NCBI GenBank assembly: GCA_019416065.1
Contig: DXYB01000023.1
Location: 1 to 32,992 of the forward strand
Direction: 5' to 3'
Origin: Acidaminococcus sp.
Lineage (GTDB): Bacteria; Bacillota; Negativicutes; Acidaminococcales; Acidaminococcaceae
Length of the DNA stretch: 32,992 nucleotides
Of the stretch, positions 23,891 through 31,383 are shown in pieces. Position numbers and translations under genes: made by a program. Numbering within the stretch: the first letter of the stretch is position 1; each line of letters starts with the position of its first letter. Below the pieces are notes generated by a model. That model saw nothing but the letters and a program-made list of their open reading frames with translations, did no database searches and had not been told where the DNA came from.

Positions 23891-25019
23891 ATGCAATGGT
23901 GAAATAGGCAATTTCCGGAGGACAGCCCAGGCGAAAGGGAAACCAGCTGCCATTACCGCAATGGACGTAGCCATAGGAGGGACCGTGACGGAAAAGTCCA
24001 CGGGTATATTTAAATACAGGGAGGAGTGGTTGTCCCCAAAAGCCCAACTGGCTACCGTGGGTATGTCCACTTAAGGTCAACGGGATACCGATTGCGGCGG
24101 CTTCATCAATAAAGTCGGGATGATGGGCCAAAAGAAGTGTTCGGCGCGGATCGGGAACGTGGGTCATGGCTTCGTCTACATAGTCTTTGCGTTCTTTGTC
24201 ATACGCACTGCCCCGAAGAAAAGAAAAATCAACACCGGCAACCCAAAGGTCTGTGCCAGGCAGGGACATGGCCGTATTGGAAAGAAAATGAATGCCGGTA
24301 CCCTGTAAAATTCTCTGCACCATTGCCAACCCGCCTCGGTAATATTCGTGGTTTCCCATAACAAAATAAATTCCTTTGGGGAAATAGGGAACGAATTGGC
24401 TGAGTATGGCAGCGGCTTGTTCATTCTGGGTGGGGTCATCGAATAGATCCCCCGTTATCATTAACGCATCCGTGCCTCGCTGTGCAATGCGGGACAAAAG
24501 ACCGGAAAAATCGGTTGTGCTAAAAAACGCGCCTAAATGTACGTCGCTGATTTGGGCAATGCGTAAGCCTTTGGACTGTATTGCAGCCGGGAATGGAATG
24601 GTAAATTCCCGGTCCACCACATGCTTTCGCTCAATTTCCCCACCATAAACACTGAGTGCGGCTGCAGCGGCTGGATAGGCAACTGCCGCTTTTAAAAAGT
24701 GGCGCCGGGATGGGTCTGTAGGCGTATGTAGGATGCGTCGATAAAGAAAACGGAGACACAGGGAAAGGGTGACTAGCAGGTTTAGTCCCAGCTGAAACAT
24801 AAGCAGCATAGCCAACACACGAAAATACAAGGCTTCATGAGTCCCGATTCCGGGACGCCAGTGGGCGGTGGAAAGGAAAAACCACCCCAAAAGGCCATCA
24901 ATACATAGTGTTAAAAGAGTGCACGTTTTCCATTTGGGTTTGTTGCATAAAAAATACAAGGCACCGATTGTCCAAAGTCCTAGGAGGGCAACGATGCCAA
25001 GAATAATCGTAAAAAACAT
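23889..25019 (-). CDS. Membrane-anchored calcineurin-like metallophosphoesterase
   Basis: 376 aa. About three membrane spans fill residues 1-93. A twin-arginine-like motif SRRHFLKAA (about 104-112) and another hydrophobic stretch follow, and then the phosphoesterase domain. The metal-site motifs appear in order: ISDVHLG, TGDLFDD, GNHEYY, LLAHHPDF and SGHTHGSQLG. The family resembles Bacillus YkuE-type enzymes, which act outside the membrane, but the substrate is not known here. The Shine-Dalgarno is weak (AAGGA, 12 bases before the ATG). It starts 15 bases after the stop of the secreted-protein gene and is probably cotranscribed with it. Confidence 0.9.
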   Translation of the reverse strand: MFFTIILGIVALLGLWTIGALYFLCNKPKWKTCTLLTLCIDGLLGWFFLSTAHWRPGIGTHEALYFRVLAMLLMFQLGLNLLVTLSLCLRFLYRRILHTPTDPSRRHFLKAAVAYPAAAAALSVYGGEIERKHVVDREFTIPFPAAIQSKGLRIAQISDVHLGAFFSTTDFSGLLSRIAQRGTDALMITGDLFDDPTQNEQAAAILSQFVPYFPKGIYFVMGNHEYYRGGLAMVQRILQGTGIHFLSNTAMSLPGTDLWVAGVDFSFLRGSAYDKERKDYVDEAMTHVPDPRRTLLLAHHPDFIDEAAAIGIPLTLSGHTHGSQLGFWGQPLLPVFKYTRGLFRHGPSYGYVHCGNGSWFPFRLGCPPEIAYFTIA

Positions 25020-25034
25020 AAAAGAGATCCGTCC

Positions 25035-25547
25035 TTAATGGGTTTCTTCTGTTAAGCGGGGAAGAATGGCGTTCATCATATCTCCCTGGTTCCAAAGAGG
25101 CAGTGGTTTCCACCAAGCAGCAGATAGCTGGGGATTATTGGCAAGCGCCTGAAACCCTGTGAGCCCGGTAAGCATACCGGACTGCTGCCAGGTGTAGAGA
25201 TGCAGGGCAGGGTGATAAACAAAAAGCTGGGCCTGTCTGGTTAAGCCGATTTCAGCAGGCATCATTTGCCTGGTTTGTGATAGTGTAGCAGGAGTACGTA
25301 GCTTTGGTGTAGGAATAGGACGTGGTGCCATAGGCGATGCTACGGGTCTAGTCATTGGAATGGGAATCTTTCCCGGATGCTGGTAATTGCCAATGGGGAC
25401 TGTTGGATGGGGCAAATGCGAACCGATAGCGCCCGGTTTAGGTACATGGATCGCTGTACCAGAAGCTGGCATAGCCCAGGATGTACTACAGGAAAGTAAC
25501 GACAAAGCTATAACGGATAGTATTTTAGTCCATATAGAATGCATCAT
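25035..25547 (-). CDS. Secreted proline-rich protein of unknown function
   Basis: 170 aa from the chosen ATG. It begins with a signal peptide: a basic N-terminus, the core ILSVIALSLLSCSTSWA, then AMPASG. Cleavage after SWA by signal peptidase I looks likely; LLSC could instead be read as a weak lipobox. Residues ~30-90 are rich in Pro, His and Ile with short PxP-type repeats (PHPTVPIG, PIPMTRPV, PRPIPTPK). The C-terminal ~70 residues look folded and are Trp-rich (LYTWQQSG, AAWWKPLPLW). The ATG follows GAGGTGAT; a second ATG three bases on is equally possible. A TATAAT (complement of 25568-25573) may be its -10. No family recognised. Confidence 0.75.
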   Translation of the reverse strand: MMHSIWTKILSVIALSLLSCSTSWAMPASGTAIHVPKPGAIGSHLPHPTVPIGNYQHPGKIPIPMTRPVASPMAPRPIPTPKLRTPATLSQTRQMMPAEIGLTRQAQLFVYHPALHLYTWQQSGMLTGLTGFQALANNPQLSAAWWKPLPLWNQGDMMNAILPRLTEETH

Positions 25548-25615
25548 ATCAATCACCTCATAATTGTATTATACTCCAATTTAAATTGTAAAAGTGTGAA
25601 AATTATGATGGGATA

Positions 25616-25659
25616 AAACGCGAACGATACTGTAACTATTTTAATAAAAGTTCGATATT
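25616..25659 (+). promoter_or_regulatory. PurBox-like inverted pair, probable PurR operator
   Basis: Left box AAACGCGAACGAT (25616-25628) and right box AAAGTTCGATATT (25647-25659) resemble the Bacillus PurBox (AWWWCCGAACWWT) in opposite orientations, about 10 and 12 of 13 positions. The cores CGAAC and GTTCG are 24 bases apart, the same as in the B. subtilis pur operon as I remember it. The -35 starts eight bases after GTTCG. The purR gene itself is not in the window. Confidence 0.65.
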
Positions 25660-25662
25660 CCA

Positions 25663-25691
25663 TTGACAGCATTCAGCCCTGTTGATAGAAT
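25663..25691 (+). promoter_or_regulatory. Promoter of the purine operon
   Basis: Consensus -35 TTGACA (25663-25668), a 17-base spacer and -10 TAGAAT (25686-25691). The leader to purE is about 90 bases. I find no purine riboswitch core or convincing attenuator in it. Confidence 0.8.
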
Positions 25692-25786
25692 AAGGGTAAG
25701 TTGAAAGTTGTATCAGCAAAGATCCCTGAGAAGCATATACACAAGTGGGTGGAATGATTCCTGGGGCTTTTTTCTTGGAGGTGTCA

Positions 25787-26293
25787 ATGATGAAGGTCGC
25801 AATCATTATGGGAAGCAATTCTGACTGGCCGAAGCTGGAAGCAGCGGAAAAAGTTTTGAAAGAATTTGGAATTGAAACAGAGGTGCAGGTTGCCAGCGCC
25901 CACCGGACTCCAGAACTGGTCAAAGCGTTTGCCGAAGGTGCCCGGGATCGTGGCGTGGAAGCTATTATTGCTGCAGCAGGTGCTGCGGCTCACTTGGGCG
26001 GGTTCATTGCCGCTTATACCACGCTGCCTGTGATTGGGATTCCTATTGATGCTACGCCACTGGGGGGGATGGATTCTCTCTTGAGTTTTGTACAGATGCC
26101 TTCTGGAATCCCCGTGGCTACCATGGCGATCAATGGCGCCAAGAACGCAGGCATTTTTGCTGTAGAAATCCTGGCTGGAAAGCATCCAGAATTGGTACAG
26201 AAACTGGCTGCGTATCGTGCCAATATGAAGGAAGAAGTGAAGGCCAAAGGAGAAAAACTGGCCGCTACCCGGGCTGCTGCGGAAAAAGCCTGA
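25787..26293 (+). CDS. purE: N5-CAIR mutase, PurE
   Basis: Moves the carboxyl group of N5-CAIR to give CAIR, the substrate of PurC. 168 aa from the first of two consecutive ATG codons after GGAGGTG; the second (25790) has slightly better spacing. An upstream GTG at 25745 would add residues unlike the family and is rejected. IIMGSNSDWPKLEAA, ASAHRTPEL and AAGAAAHLGGFIAAYTTLPV are the active-site motifs. The AAHL pattern suggests the class I type that works with PurK, but purK is not in the operon. First gene of purE-F-M-N-H'-D, downstream of the PurBox pair. Confidence 0.96.
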   Translation: MMKVAIIMGSNSDWPKLEAAEKVLKEFGIETEVQVASAHRTPELVKAFAEGARDRGVEAIIAAAGAAAHLGGFIAAYTTLPVIGIPIDATPLGGMDSLLSFVQMPSGIPVATMAINGAKNAGIFAVEILAGKHPELVQKLAAYRANMKEEVKAKGEKLAATRAAAEKA

Positions 26294-26305
26294 GCAGGAG
26301 GACGT

Positions 26306-27742
26306 ATGTGGGAAAAAGAGCTGCAGGGTGATACACTGCACGAGGAATGTGGCGTTTTTGGTATTTATTCCAAAAATGACGATGTAGCCTTAAATACCTA
26401 TTGGGGCCTTTTTGCCCTTCAGCATAGAGGCCAGGAAAGCGCCGGGATTGCGGTGAGTAATGGCCGTAATATGCATATCAAAAAAGGTATGGGGCTAGTG
26501 AACGATGTGTTTAAAAGTGGCTTGCAAGGTCTGGATGGCTATATGGCTATCGGGCATGTGCGGTATTCTACTACGGGATCCAGCCTGTCCTATAATGTGC
26601 AGCCCCTGAAAGTATTTTATGATGGGGGTAATTTGGCCTTATCACATAATGGCAATCTAACCAATGCGGCGCAGTTGCGGGATGAACTCAGTAAACAAGG
26701 GCACGTATTTCAGACTACGGTGGATACAGAAGTGGTCTTGGCCCTGATTGCCCGCAGCCGAAAAAAAACACTTCCGGAACGAGTGGCAGAAGCAGCCAAC
26801 ACCATAAAGGGTGCGTTTAGTATTCTGGTGATGGGGGACGATCAGATTGTTGCTTTCCGGGATCCTTATGGTTTCCACCCACTGTGCCTTGGCAGATTGC
26901 ATCATGGCTGGGTACTTGCGAGTGAAACCTGCGCTTTGGATCAGGTGGGAGCCGAATACGTGCGGGATATTGCTCCTGGTGAAATGATAATAATAAAAGA
27001 TGCGGAAAAAGAACCGGAGAGCATTCTGTATTGTGAGCATAAACCAGAACACTGTGCCCATTGTGTATTTGAATACGTGTATTTTGCCAGACCGGACAGC
27101 GTCCTTGACGGGGAAAGCGTGTACCAGGCACGCCTTAACATGGGGCGGATCCTGGCGCGGGAGACCAAAGATATCAAGGCGGATATTGTGATTTCCGTGC
27201 CTGATTCTGGAACGCCAGCAGCCATTGGATATGGACTGGAGGCAGGCATTCCTTTTGTAGAAGGGCTGACAAAAAATAAATATATTGGACGTACGTTTAT
27301 CCAGCCTACCCAGAAACAGCGGTTAAATTCTGTACGTTTGAAACTCAATGCTAACCGAAGCCTGGTAGCGGGTAAATCTGTGGTTATGGTAGATGATTCC
27401 ATTGTGCGGGGAACTACCAGCGGCCTTATTGTACAATTGTTGCGGGATGCCGGAGCGACTGCGGTGCATGTGTGCATCAGTTCTCCCCCTGTGGTTGATT
27501 CCTGTTACTATGGCATTGATACTTCCGAACGAAAGGAACTGATTGCAGCCATCAAAAATGAAGAAGAAATCCGGGAATATATCAAAGCTGATAGCCTGCA
27601 TTACATTACCATGAAAGGCCTGCGGGAAAGCCTGTCCGTCTTAAAGCCGGACGACATGTGCTATGCATGCTTTAATCGTATCTATCCAGATGGTGCGGAT
27701 AAAGAAATGAAACTAGGGAGCAAGTTCCAGTTTGAAGGGTGA
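26306..27742 (+). CDS. purF: Amidophosphoribosyltransferase
   Basis: Catalyses the committed step, PRPP plus glutamine to phosphoribosylamine. 478 aa. A 14-residue propeptide precedes the Ntn nucleophile Cys15 in HEECGVFGIYS. The phosphoribosyltransferase PRPP loop is VVMVDDSIVRGTTSG. Cysteines in CEHKPEHCAHC, VVDSCYYG and MCYACFNR correspond in position to the [4Fe-4S] ligands of the Bacillus enzyme, so this is the oxygen-sensitive, cluster-bearing type. The start follows AGGAGGACGT. It is 12 bases from both neighbours. Feedback inhibition by purine nucleotides is known for the family. Confidence 0.97.
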   Translation: MWEKELQGDTLHEECGVFGIYSKNDDVALNTYWGLFALQHRGQESAGIAVSNGRNMHIKKGMGLVNDVFKSGLQGLDGYMAIGHVRYSTTGSSLSYNVQPLKVFYDGGNLALSHNGNLTNAAQLRDELSKQGHVFQTTVDTEVVLALIARSRKKTLPERVAEAANTIKGAFSILVMGDDQIVAFRDPYGFHPLCLGRLHHGWVLASETCALDQVGAEYVRDIAPGEMIIIKDAEKEPESILYCEHKPEHCAHCVFEYVYFARPDSVLDGESVYQARLNMGRILARETKDIKADIVISVPDSGTPAAIGYGLEAGIPFVEGLTKNKYIGRTFIQPTQKQRLNSVRLKLNANRSLVAGKSVVMVDDSIVRGTTSGLIVQLLRDAGATAVHVCISSPPVVDSCYYGIDTSERKELIAAIKNEEEIREYIKADSLHYITMKGLRESLSVLKPDDMCYACFNRIYPDGADKEMKLGSKFQFEG

Positions 27743-27754
27743 GGAGGAAACGCT

Positions 27755-28813
27755 GTGACCGAAAAAAAAGTAATAACCTACGCGGATGCCGGAGTAGATA
27801 TTGATGCAGGCAATAAAGCCGTAGAATTAATGAAGGACAGTGTCCGGGCTACGTATCGTCCTGAGGTAATCGGAGATTTGGGCGGGTTCGGAGGTTTGTT
27901 TGCACTGGGCGGTAAGTACAACGATCCTGTACTGGTTTCTGGAACTGATGGGGTAGGGACGAAACTGAAGCTCGCTTTTTTGATGGATCGGCATGACACG
28001 ATCGGACAGGATGCGGTTGCCATGTGCGTGAATGATATTTTGGTACAGGGCGCGGAACCTTTATTCTTCCTGGATTATATTGCTACGGCGAAAGTGGATT
28101 CTCAAAAAATCGCTGACATCGTTAAAGGGGTAGCTAATGCCTGTAAGAAAAGCGGCTGCGCACTTATCGGTGGAGAGACAGCGGAAATGAGCGGCTTCTA
28201 TGCTCCGGGAGAATATGATATTGCTGGATTTTCCGTGGGCGTGGTGGAAAGAAATAAAATGATTACAGGGGACAAGGTCAAGGCCGGTGATGTGCTCTTG
28301 GGCCTACCTTCTACGGGAGTACACTCTAACGGCTATTCCCTGGTGCGTAAACTGTGCTTTGACGTAATGCAGTTTAAGGTGGATACCTATATCCCAGAAT
28401 TTGGCAAAACCTTGGGAGAAGAATTATTGACCCCTACACGCTTGTACCCTAAAACGGTATTGCCGATGATCCGGCAATTTGATCTGCACGGCATGGTGCA
28501 TATTACCGGTGGCGGATTTTATGAAAATATTCCTCGAATTTTACCAGAGGATTGCGATGCCGAAGTGCATGCGGATGCCTGGGAAATGCCAGCTGTTTTT
28601 CATAAGCTCCATGAATGGGGCAATGTGCCTTGGAAAGAAATGTACCGTACCTTCAATATGGGTGTAGGTATGGTGTTAGTCGTAGATGCCGGGGAAGCAG
28701 AGAACGTACGCCAATACTTGAAAGAAAACGGGGAAATTTATTATGAATTAGGGCATGTCGTCCCCGGCACAAAAAAGACTGTGATGAAAGGCGGCGTATT
28801 CGGTCATGCATAG
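27755..28813 (+). CDS. purM: Phosphoribosylformylglycinamidine cyclo-ligase (AIR synthetase)
   Basis: ATP-dependent ring closure of FGAM to AIR. 352 aa, usual length. Signatures are TYADAGVDIDAGNKAVE, GGFGGLFAL, VSGTDGVGTKLKLA, GGETAEMSGFY and STGVHSNGYSLVRK, and HITGGGFYENIPRIL near the C-terminus. The start is a GTG eight bases after GAGGAGG. It overlaps purN by eight bases. Its substrate comes from PurL/PurQ/PurS, none of which is encoded in this window. Confidence 0.97.
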   Translation: MTEKKVITYADAGVDIDAGNKAVELMKDSVRATYRPEVIGDLGGFGGLFALGGKYNDPVLVSGTDGVGTKLKLAFLMDRHDTIGQDAVAMCVNDILVQGAEPLFFLDYIATAKVDSQKIADIVKGVANACKKSGCALIGGETAEMSGFYAPGEYDIAGFSVGVVERNKMITGDKVKAGDVLLGLPSTGVHSNGYSLVRKLCFDVMQFKVDTYIPEFGKTLGEELLTPTRLYPKTVLPMIRQFDLHGMVHITGGGFYENIPRILPEDCDAEVHADAWEMPAVFHKLHEWGNVPWKEMYRTFNMGVGMVLVVDAGEAENVRQYLKENGEIYYELGHVVPGTKKTVMKGGVFGHA

Positions 28814-29414
28814 AAAAATTGGCGTCCTGGTCAGCGGCAGGGGCAGTAATTTTCAGGCTATCGTAGATAAAATCAAAGCCGAGCGCTTGCCCATTGATAT
28901 CACTGTGGTGATCAGTGACAGTGCGGAAGCCTATGCCCTTAAACGAGCTGAAGACGAGGGGATTCCCCACTATGCCATTGCCCGGCAGGACTATCCGGAT
29001 AAGGCCTCTTTTGAGGCGGCCATTAGCCAAAAACTCCGGGAAGCTGAAGTAGAACTAGTGGTCTTGGCAGGGTTTATGCGGATCTTGTCCGCAGATTTTG
29101 TTAATGCCTGGCCAGAAAAAATTATTAATATCCATCCTGCCCTGCTCCCTAGTTTTACTGGGCTGGATGCGCAAGGACAGGCCTTAAAATATGGCGTAAA
29201 AATTGCGGGATGTACCGTACATTTTGTAGATGCAGGTATGGATAGCGGGCCTATTATTAAGCAAGCGGCGGTTCCGGTGATGGACGAGGATACGCATGAT
29301 ACACTGGCGGCACGGATTTTGGTACAGGAACACACCATACTGCCAGAAGTGGTGAAATTATGGGCGGAAGATCGGCTTGAAGTTCGCGGCCGTCATGTGA
29401 GAATTCGGAAATAG
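28806..29414 (+). CDS. purN: Glycinamide ribonucleotide (GAR) formyltransferase
   Basis: Transfers a formyl group from 10-formyltetrahydrofolate to GAR. 202 aa. VLVSGRGSNFQAI is the phosphate-binding start. VLAGFMRILS and NIHPALLPSFTGLDAQGQAL carry the catalytic Asn-His, and GCTVHFVDAGMDSGPII carries the catalytic aspartate. The start lies inside the end of purM, eight bases before its last base, preceded by AAAGGCGG. The next gene begins 11 bases after the stop. Confidence 0.97.
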   Translation: MHRKIGVLVSGRGSNFQAIVDKIKAERLPIDITVVISDSAEAYALKRAEDEGIPHYAIARQDYPDKASFEAAISQKLREAEVELVVLAGFMRILSADFVNAWPEKIINIHPALLPSFTGLDAQGQALKYGVKIAGCTVHFVDAGMDSGPIIKQAAVPVMDEDTHDTLAARILVQEHTILPEVVKLWAEDRLEVRGRHVRIRK

Positions 29415-29425
29415 GAGGGAGTCAG

Positions 29426-30022
29426 ATGGCGATACAAAGAGCATTGCTCAGCGTTTCGGATAAAACGGGGATTGTGGAGCTAGCAGCATTTCTCCACAAA
29501 AAGGGTATTGAAATTATTTCCACCGGTGGAACCATGAAGGCTATTAAAGCGGCCGGTATTCCCGTGACCTATGTGAGTGACGTGACCGGGACACCGGAAA
29601 TGATGGATGGCCGTGTCAAGACCCTCAACCCTAAAATTCATGGCGGTATTTTAGCCGTGCGCAGCAACCCAAAACATATGCAGGATATGCGGGATAACGG
29701 GATAAAACCTATTGATTTGGTAGTGGTGAATCTCTATCCTTTTGAAGCGACTATTGCTAAACCCAATGTTACGGAAGCAGAAGCCATTGAAAATATTGAT
29801 ATTGGGGGACCAGCGATGGTACGGGCTTCTGCTAAAAACTTCCATGATGTGGTAATCATTACCAACCCGGGCCGGTATCAAGATTTAATGAAGATGCTGG
29901 AGGAAAAAGGAGACATTGATCTCAAAACCCGAAAAGCGTTGGCGCAGGAAGCGTTTGCACATACGGCGGCCTATGATACCGCAATCGCAGCGTATTTAAA
30001 AAAGCAGTTGTCGAAAGAGTAG
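29426..30022 (+). CDS. purH: Stand-alone IMP cyclohydrolase (N-terminal PurH domain only)
   Basis: Closes FAICAR to IMP, the last de novo step. The 198 aa cover only the MGS-like cyclohydrolase half of PurH, which is normally about 510 aa. Motifs are ISTGGTMKAI, MMDGRVKTLNPKIHGGILA, VVVNLYPFEATI, NIDIGGPAMVRASAKN and FAHTAAYDTAIAAYL. The protein ends at the natural domain border with a clean TAG, and purD follows after 12 bases including GGGGAGG. There is no remnant of the AICAR transformylase domain, so this looks like a true single-domain gene rather than a pseudogene. The missing activity must be encoded elsewhere. The start follows TAGGAGGGAG. Confidence 0.93.
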   Translation: MAIQRALLSVSDKTGIVELAAFLHKKGIEIISTGGTMKAIKAAGIPVTYVSDVTGTPEMMDGRVKTLNPKIHGGILAVRSNPKHMQDMRDNGIKPIDLVVVNLYPFEATIAKPNVTEAEAIENIDIGGPAMVRASAKNFHDVVIITNPGRYQDLMKMLEEKGDIDLKTRKALAQEAFAHTAAYDTAIAAYLKKQLSKE

Positions 30023-30034
30023 GGGAGGCAGAAC

Positions 30035-31321
30035 ATGCAGGTATTGGTCATTGGAGGCGGCGGAAGGGAACATACTTTGGTATGGAAACTGGCCCAAAGC
30101 CCGAACGTAGAAAAAATTTATGCAGTTCCTGGCAACCCAGGCATGAAAAAGTTGGCAGAGTGTGTCCAGCTGGATGTGAGCGATCGGGAAGGATTAGCCG
30201 CTTGGGCTAAAAAGCATCAAATTGACCTTACAGTGGTGGGACCGGAAGCTCCTTTGGTGGAGGGCCTTGTGGATGTGTTTCAGCAGCACGGCTTGACCGT
30301 TTTTGGACCTACGGCAAAGGCGGCAGCCATTGAAGGCTCCAAAATTTTTTCCAAAGAGCTGATGCAAAAATACGGCGTTCCTACCGCATTCTTCAAAGTT
30401 TGCGATACGCTGCAGGAGGCCAAAGCCTTTGTCGAGGAAAAGGGTGCTCCCATTGTCATTAAAGCAGATGGCTTGGCCGCGGGCAAAGGCGTTGTGGTAG
30501 CCATGACCAAAGCAGAAGCGATGGAGGCGTTGGAAGAAATGATGGCCGGCCATAAATTCGGCGCTGCTGGCAATAAAGTAGTGATTGAAGAATTTATGGA
30601 AGGGGAAGAAGCGTCTCTATTTGCTTTTACTGATGGCAAAACTATTGTACCTATGCTGGCTGCCCAGGATCATAAGCGGGTTTATGACGGGGACAAAGGG
30701 CCAAATACCGGTGGTATGGGAGCCTATTGCCCTGCTCCTGTCATGACTCCGGAATTGAAACAGAAAACCATGGATACCATTTTGCGGCCTGTGGTGGATG
30801 CTATGGCTAAAGAAGGACGCCCTTATGCTGGCTGCCTATATGCAGGTCTTATGATCAACAGGGATAGCATCAAAGTAGTAGAATTTAATGCCCGTTTTGG
30901 AGATCCGGAAACCCAGGCAGTTTTACCGCTGTTAAAAAGCGATCTAGCCACGATCATGGTAGCTTGTGCTAAGGGGACCTTGCGGCCAGATATGGTGGAA
31001 TGGGAAACCCATAAAGCGGCCGTGTGCGTAGTCATGGCCAGTGGTGGCTATCCTGCTTCTTATCCCAAAGGGCTTCCCATCACTGGGCTGGAAGAGGCCG
31101 GAGCGATGCAGGATGTGGTAGTGTTCCATGCGGGAACACAGGAAGTAAATGGACAAATCCTGACTCATGGTGGGAGAGTCCTTGGTGTCACGGCCGTGGC
31201 AGAAGATATTCCAACCGCACAGCGCAAAGCCTATGCAGCCGTAGAAAAAATCCACTTTGAGGGAGCTCATTATCGGAAAGATATTGCATGGAGAGCCTTG
31301 CGCAGGATAAACAATAAATAA
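30035..31321 (+). CDS. purD: Phosphoribosylamine-glycine ligase (GAR synthetase)
   Basis: Joins phosphoribosylamine, the labile product of PurF, and glycine using ATP. ATP-grasp protein of 428 aa. The N-terminal VLVIGGGGREHTLVWKLAQS, VVGPEAPLVEGLVD, VIKADGLAAGKGVVVA, the signature RFGDPETQAVLP and the C-terminal RKDIAWRAL are all present. The start follows GGGGAGGCAGAAC. Last gene of the operon. I see no terminator between it and guaB, only a new promoter, so some read-through into guaB is possible. Confidence 0.97.
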   Translation: MQVLVIGGGGREHTLVWKLAQSPNVEKIYAVPGNPGMKKLAECVQLDVSDREGLAAWAKKHQIDLTVVGPEAPLVEGLVDVFQQHGLTVFGPTAKAAAIEGSKIFSKELMQKYGVPTAFFKVCDTLQEAKAFVEEKGAPIVIKADGLAAGKGVVVAMTKAEAMEALEEMMAGHKFGAAGNKVVIEEFMEGEEASLFAFTDGKTIVPMLAAQDHKRVYDGDKGPNTGGMGAYCPAPVMTPELKQKTMDTILRPVVDAMAKEGRPYAGCLYAGLMINRDSIKVVEFNARFGDPETQAVLPLLKSDLATIMVACAKGTLRPDMVEWETHKAAVCVVMASGGYPASYPKGLPITGLEEAGAMQDVVVFHAGTQEVNGQILTHGGRVLGVTAVAEDIPTAQRKAYAAVEKIHFEGAHYRKDIAWRALRRINNK

Positions 31322-31325
31322 AGTG

Positions 31326-31354
31326 TTGCATTTGTGACGGTCGAGTGGTAAAAT
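31326..31354 (+). promoter_or_regulatory. Promoter of guaB
   Basis: -35 TTGCAT (31326-31331), a 17-base spacer and an extended -10 TGgTAAAAT (TAAAAT at 31349-31354). A start near 31361 gives a leader of about 23 bases. No PurBox pair is visible here, so guaB is probably controlled separately from purE-D. Confidence 0.65.
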
Positions 31355-31383
31355 AGGAAAAATATTTTAAAGGGGGATCTGTC

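Noticed and set aside
25698..25786. Possible purine or ZTP riboswitch or attenuator in the purE leader
   Set aside because: I could not find the conserved core of either riboswitch, and the short complementary stretches (such as AGCCC with GGGCT) are too weak or too distant.
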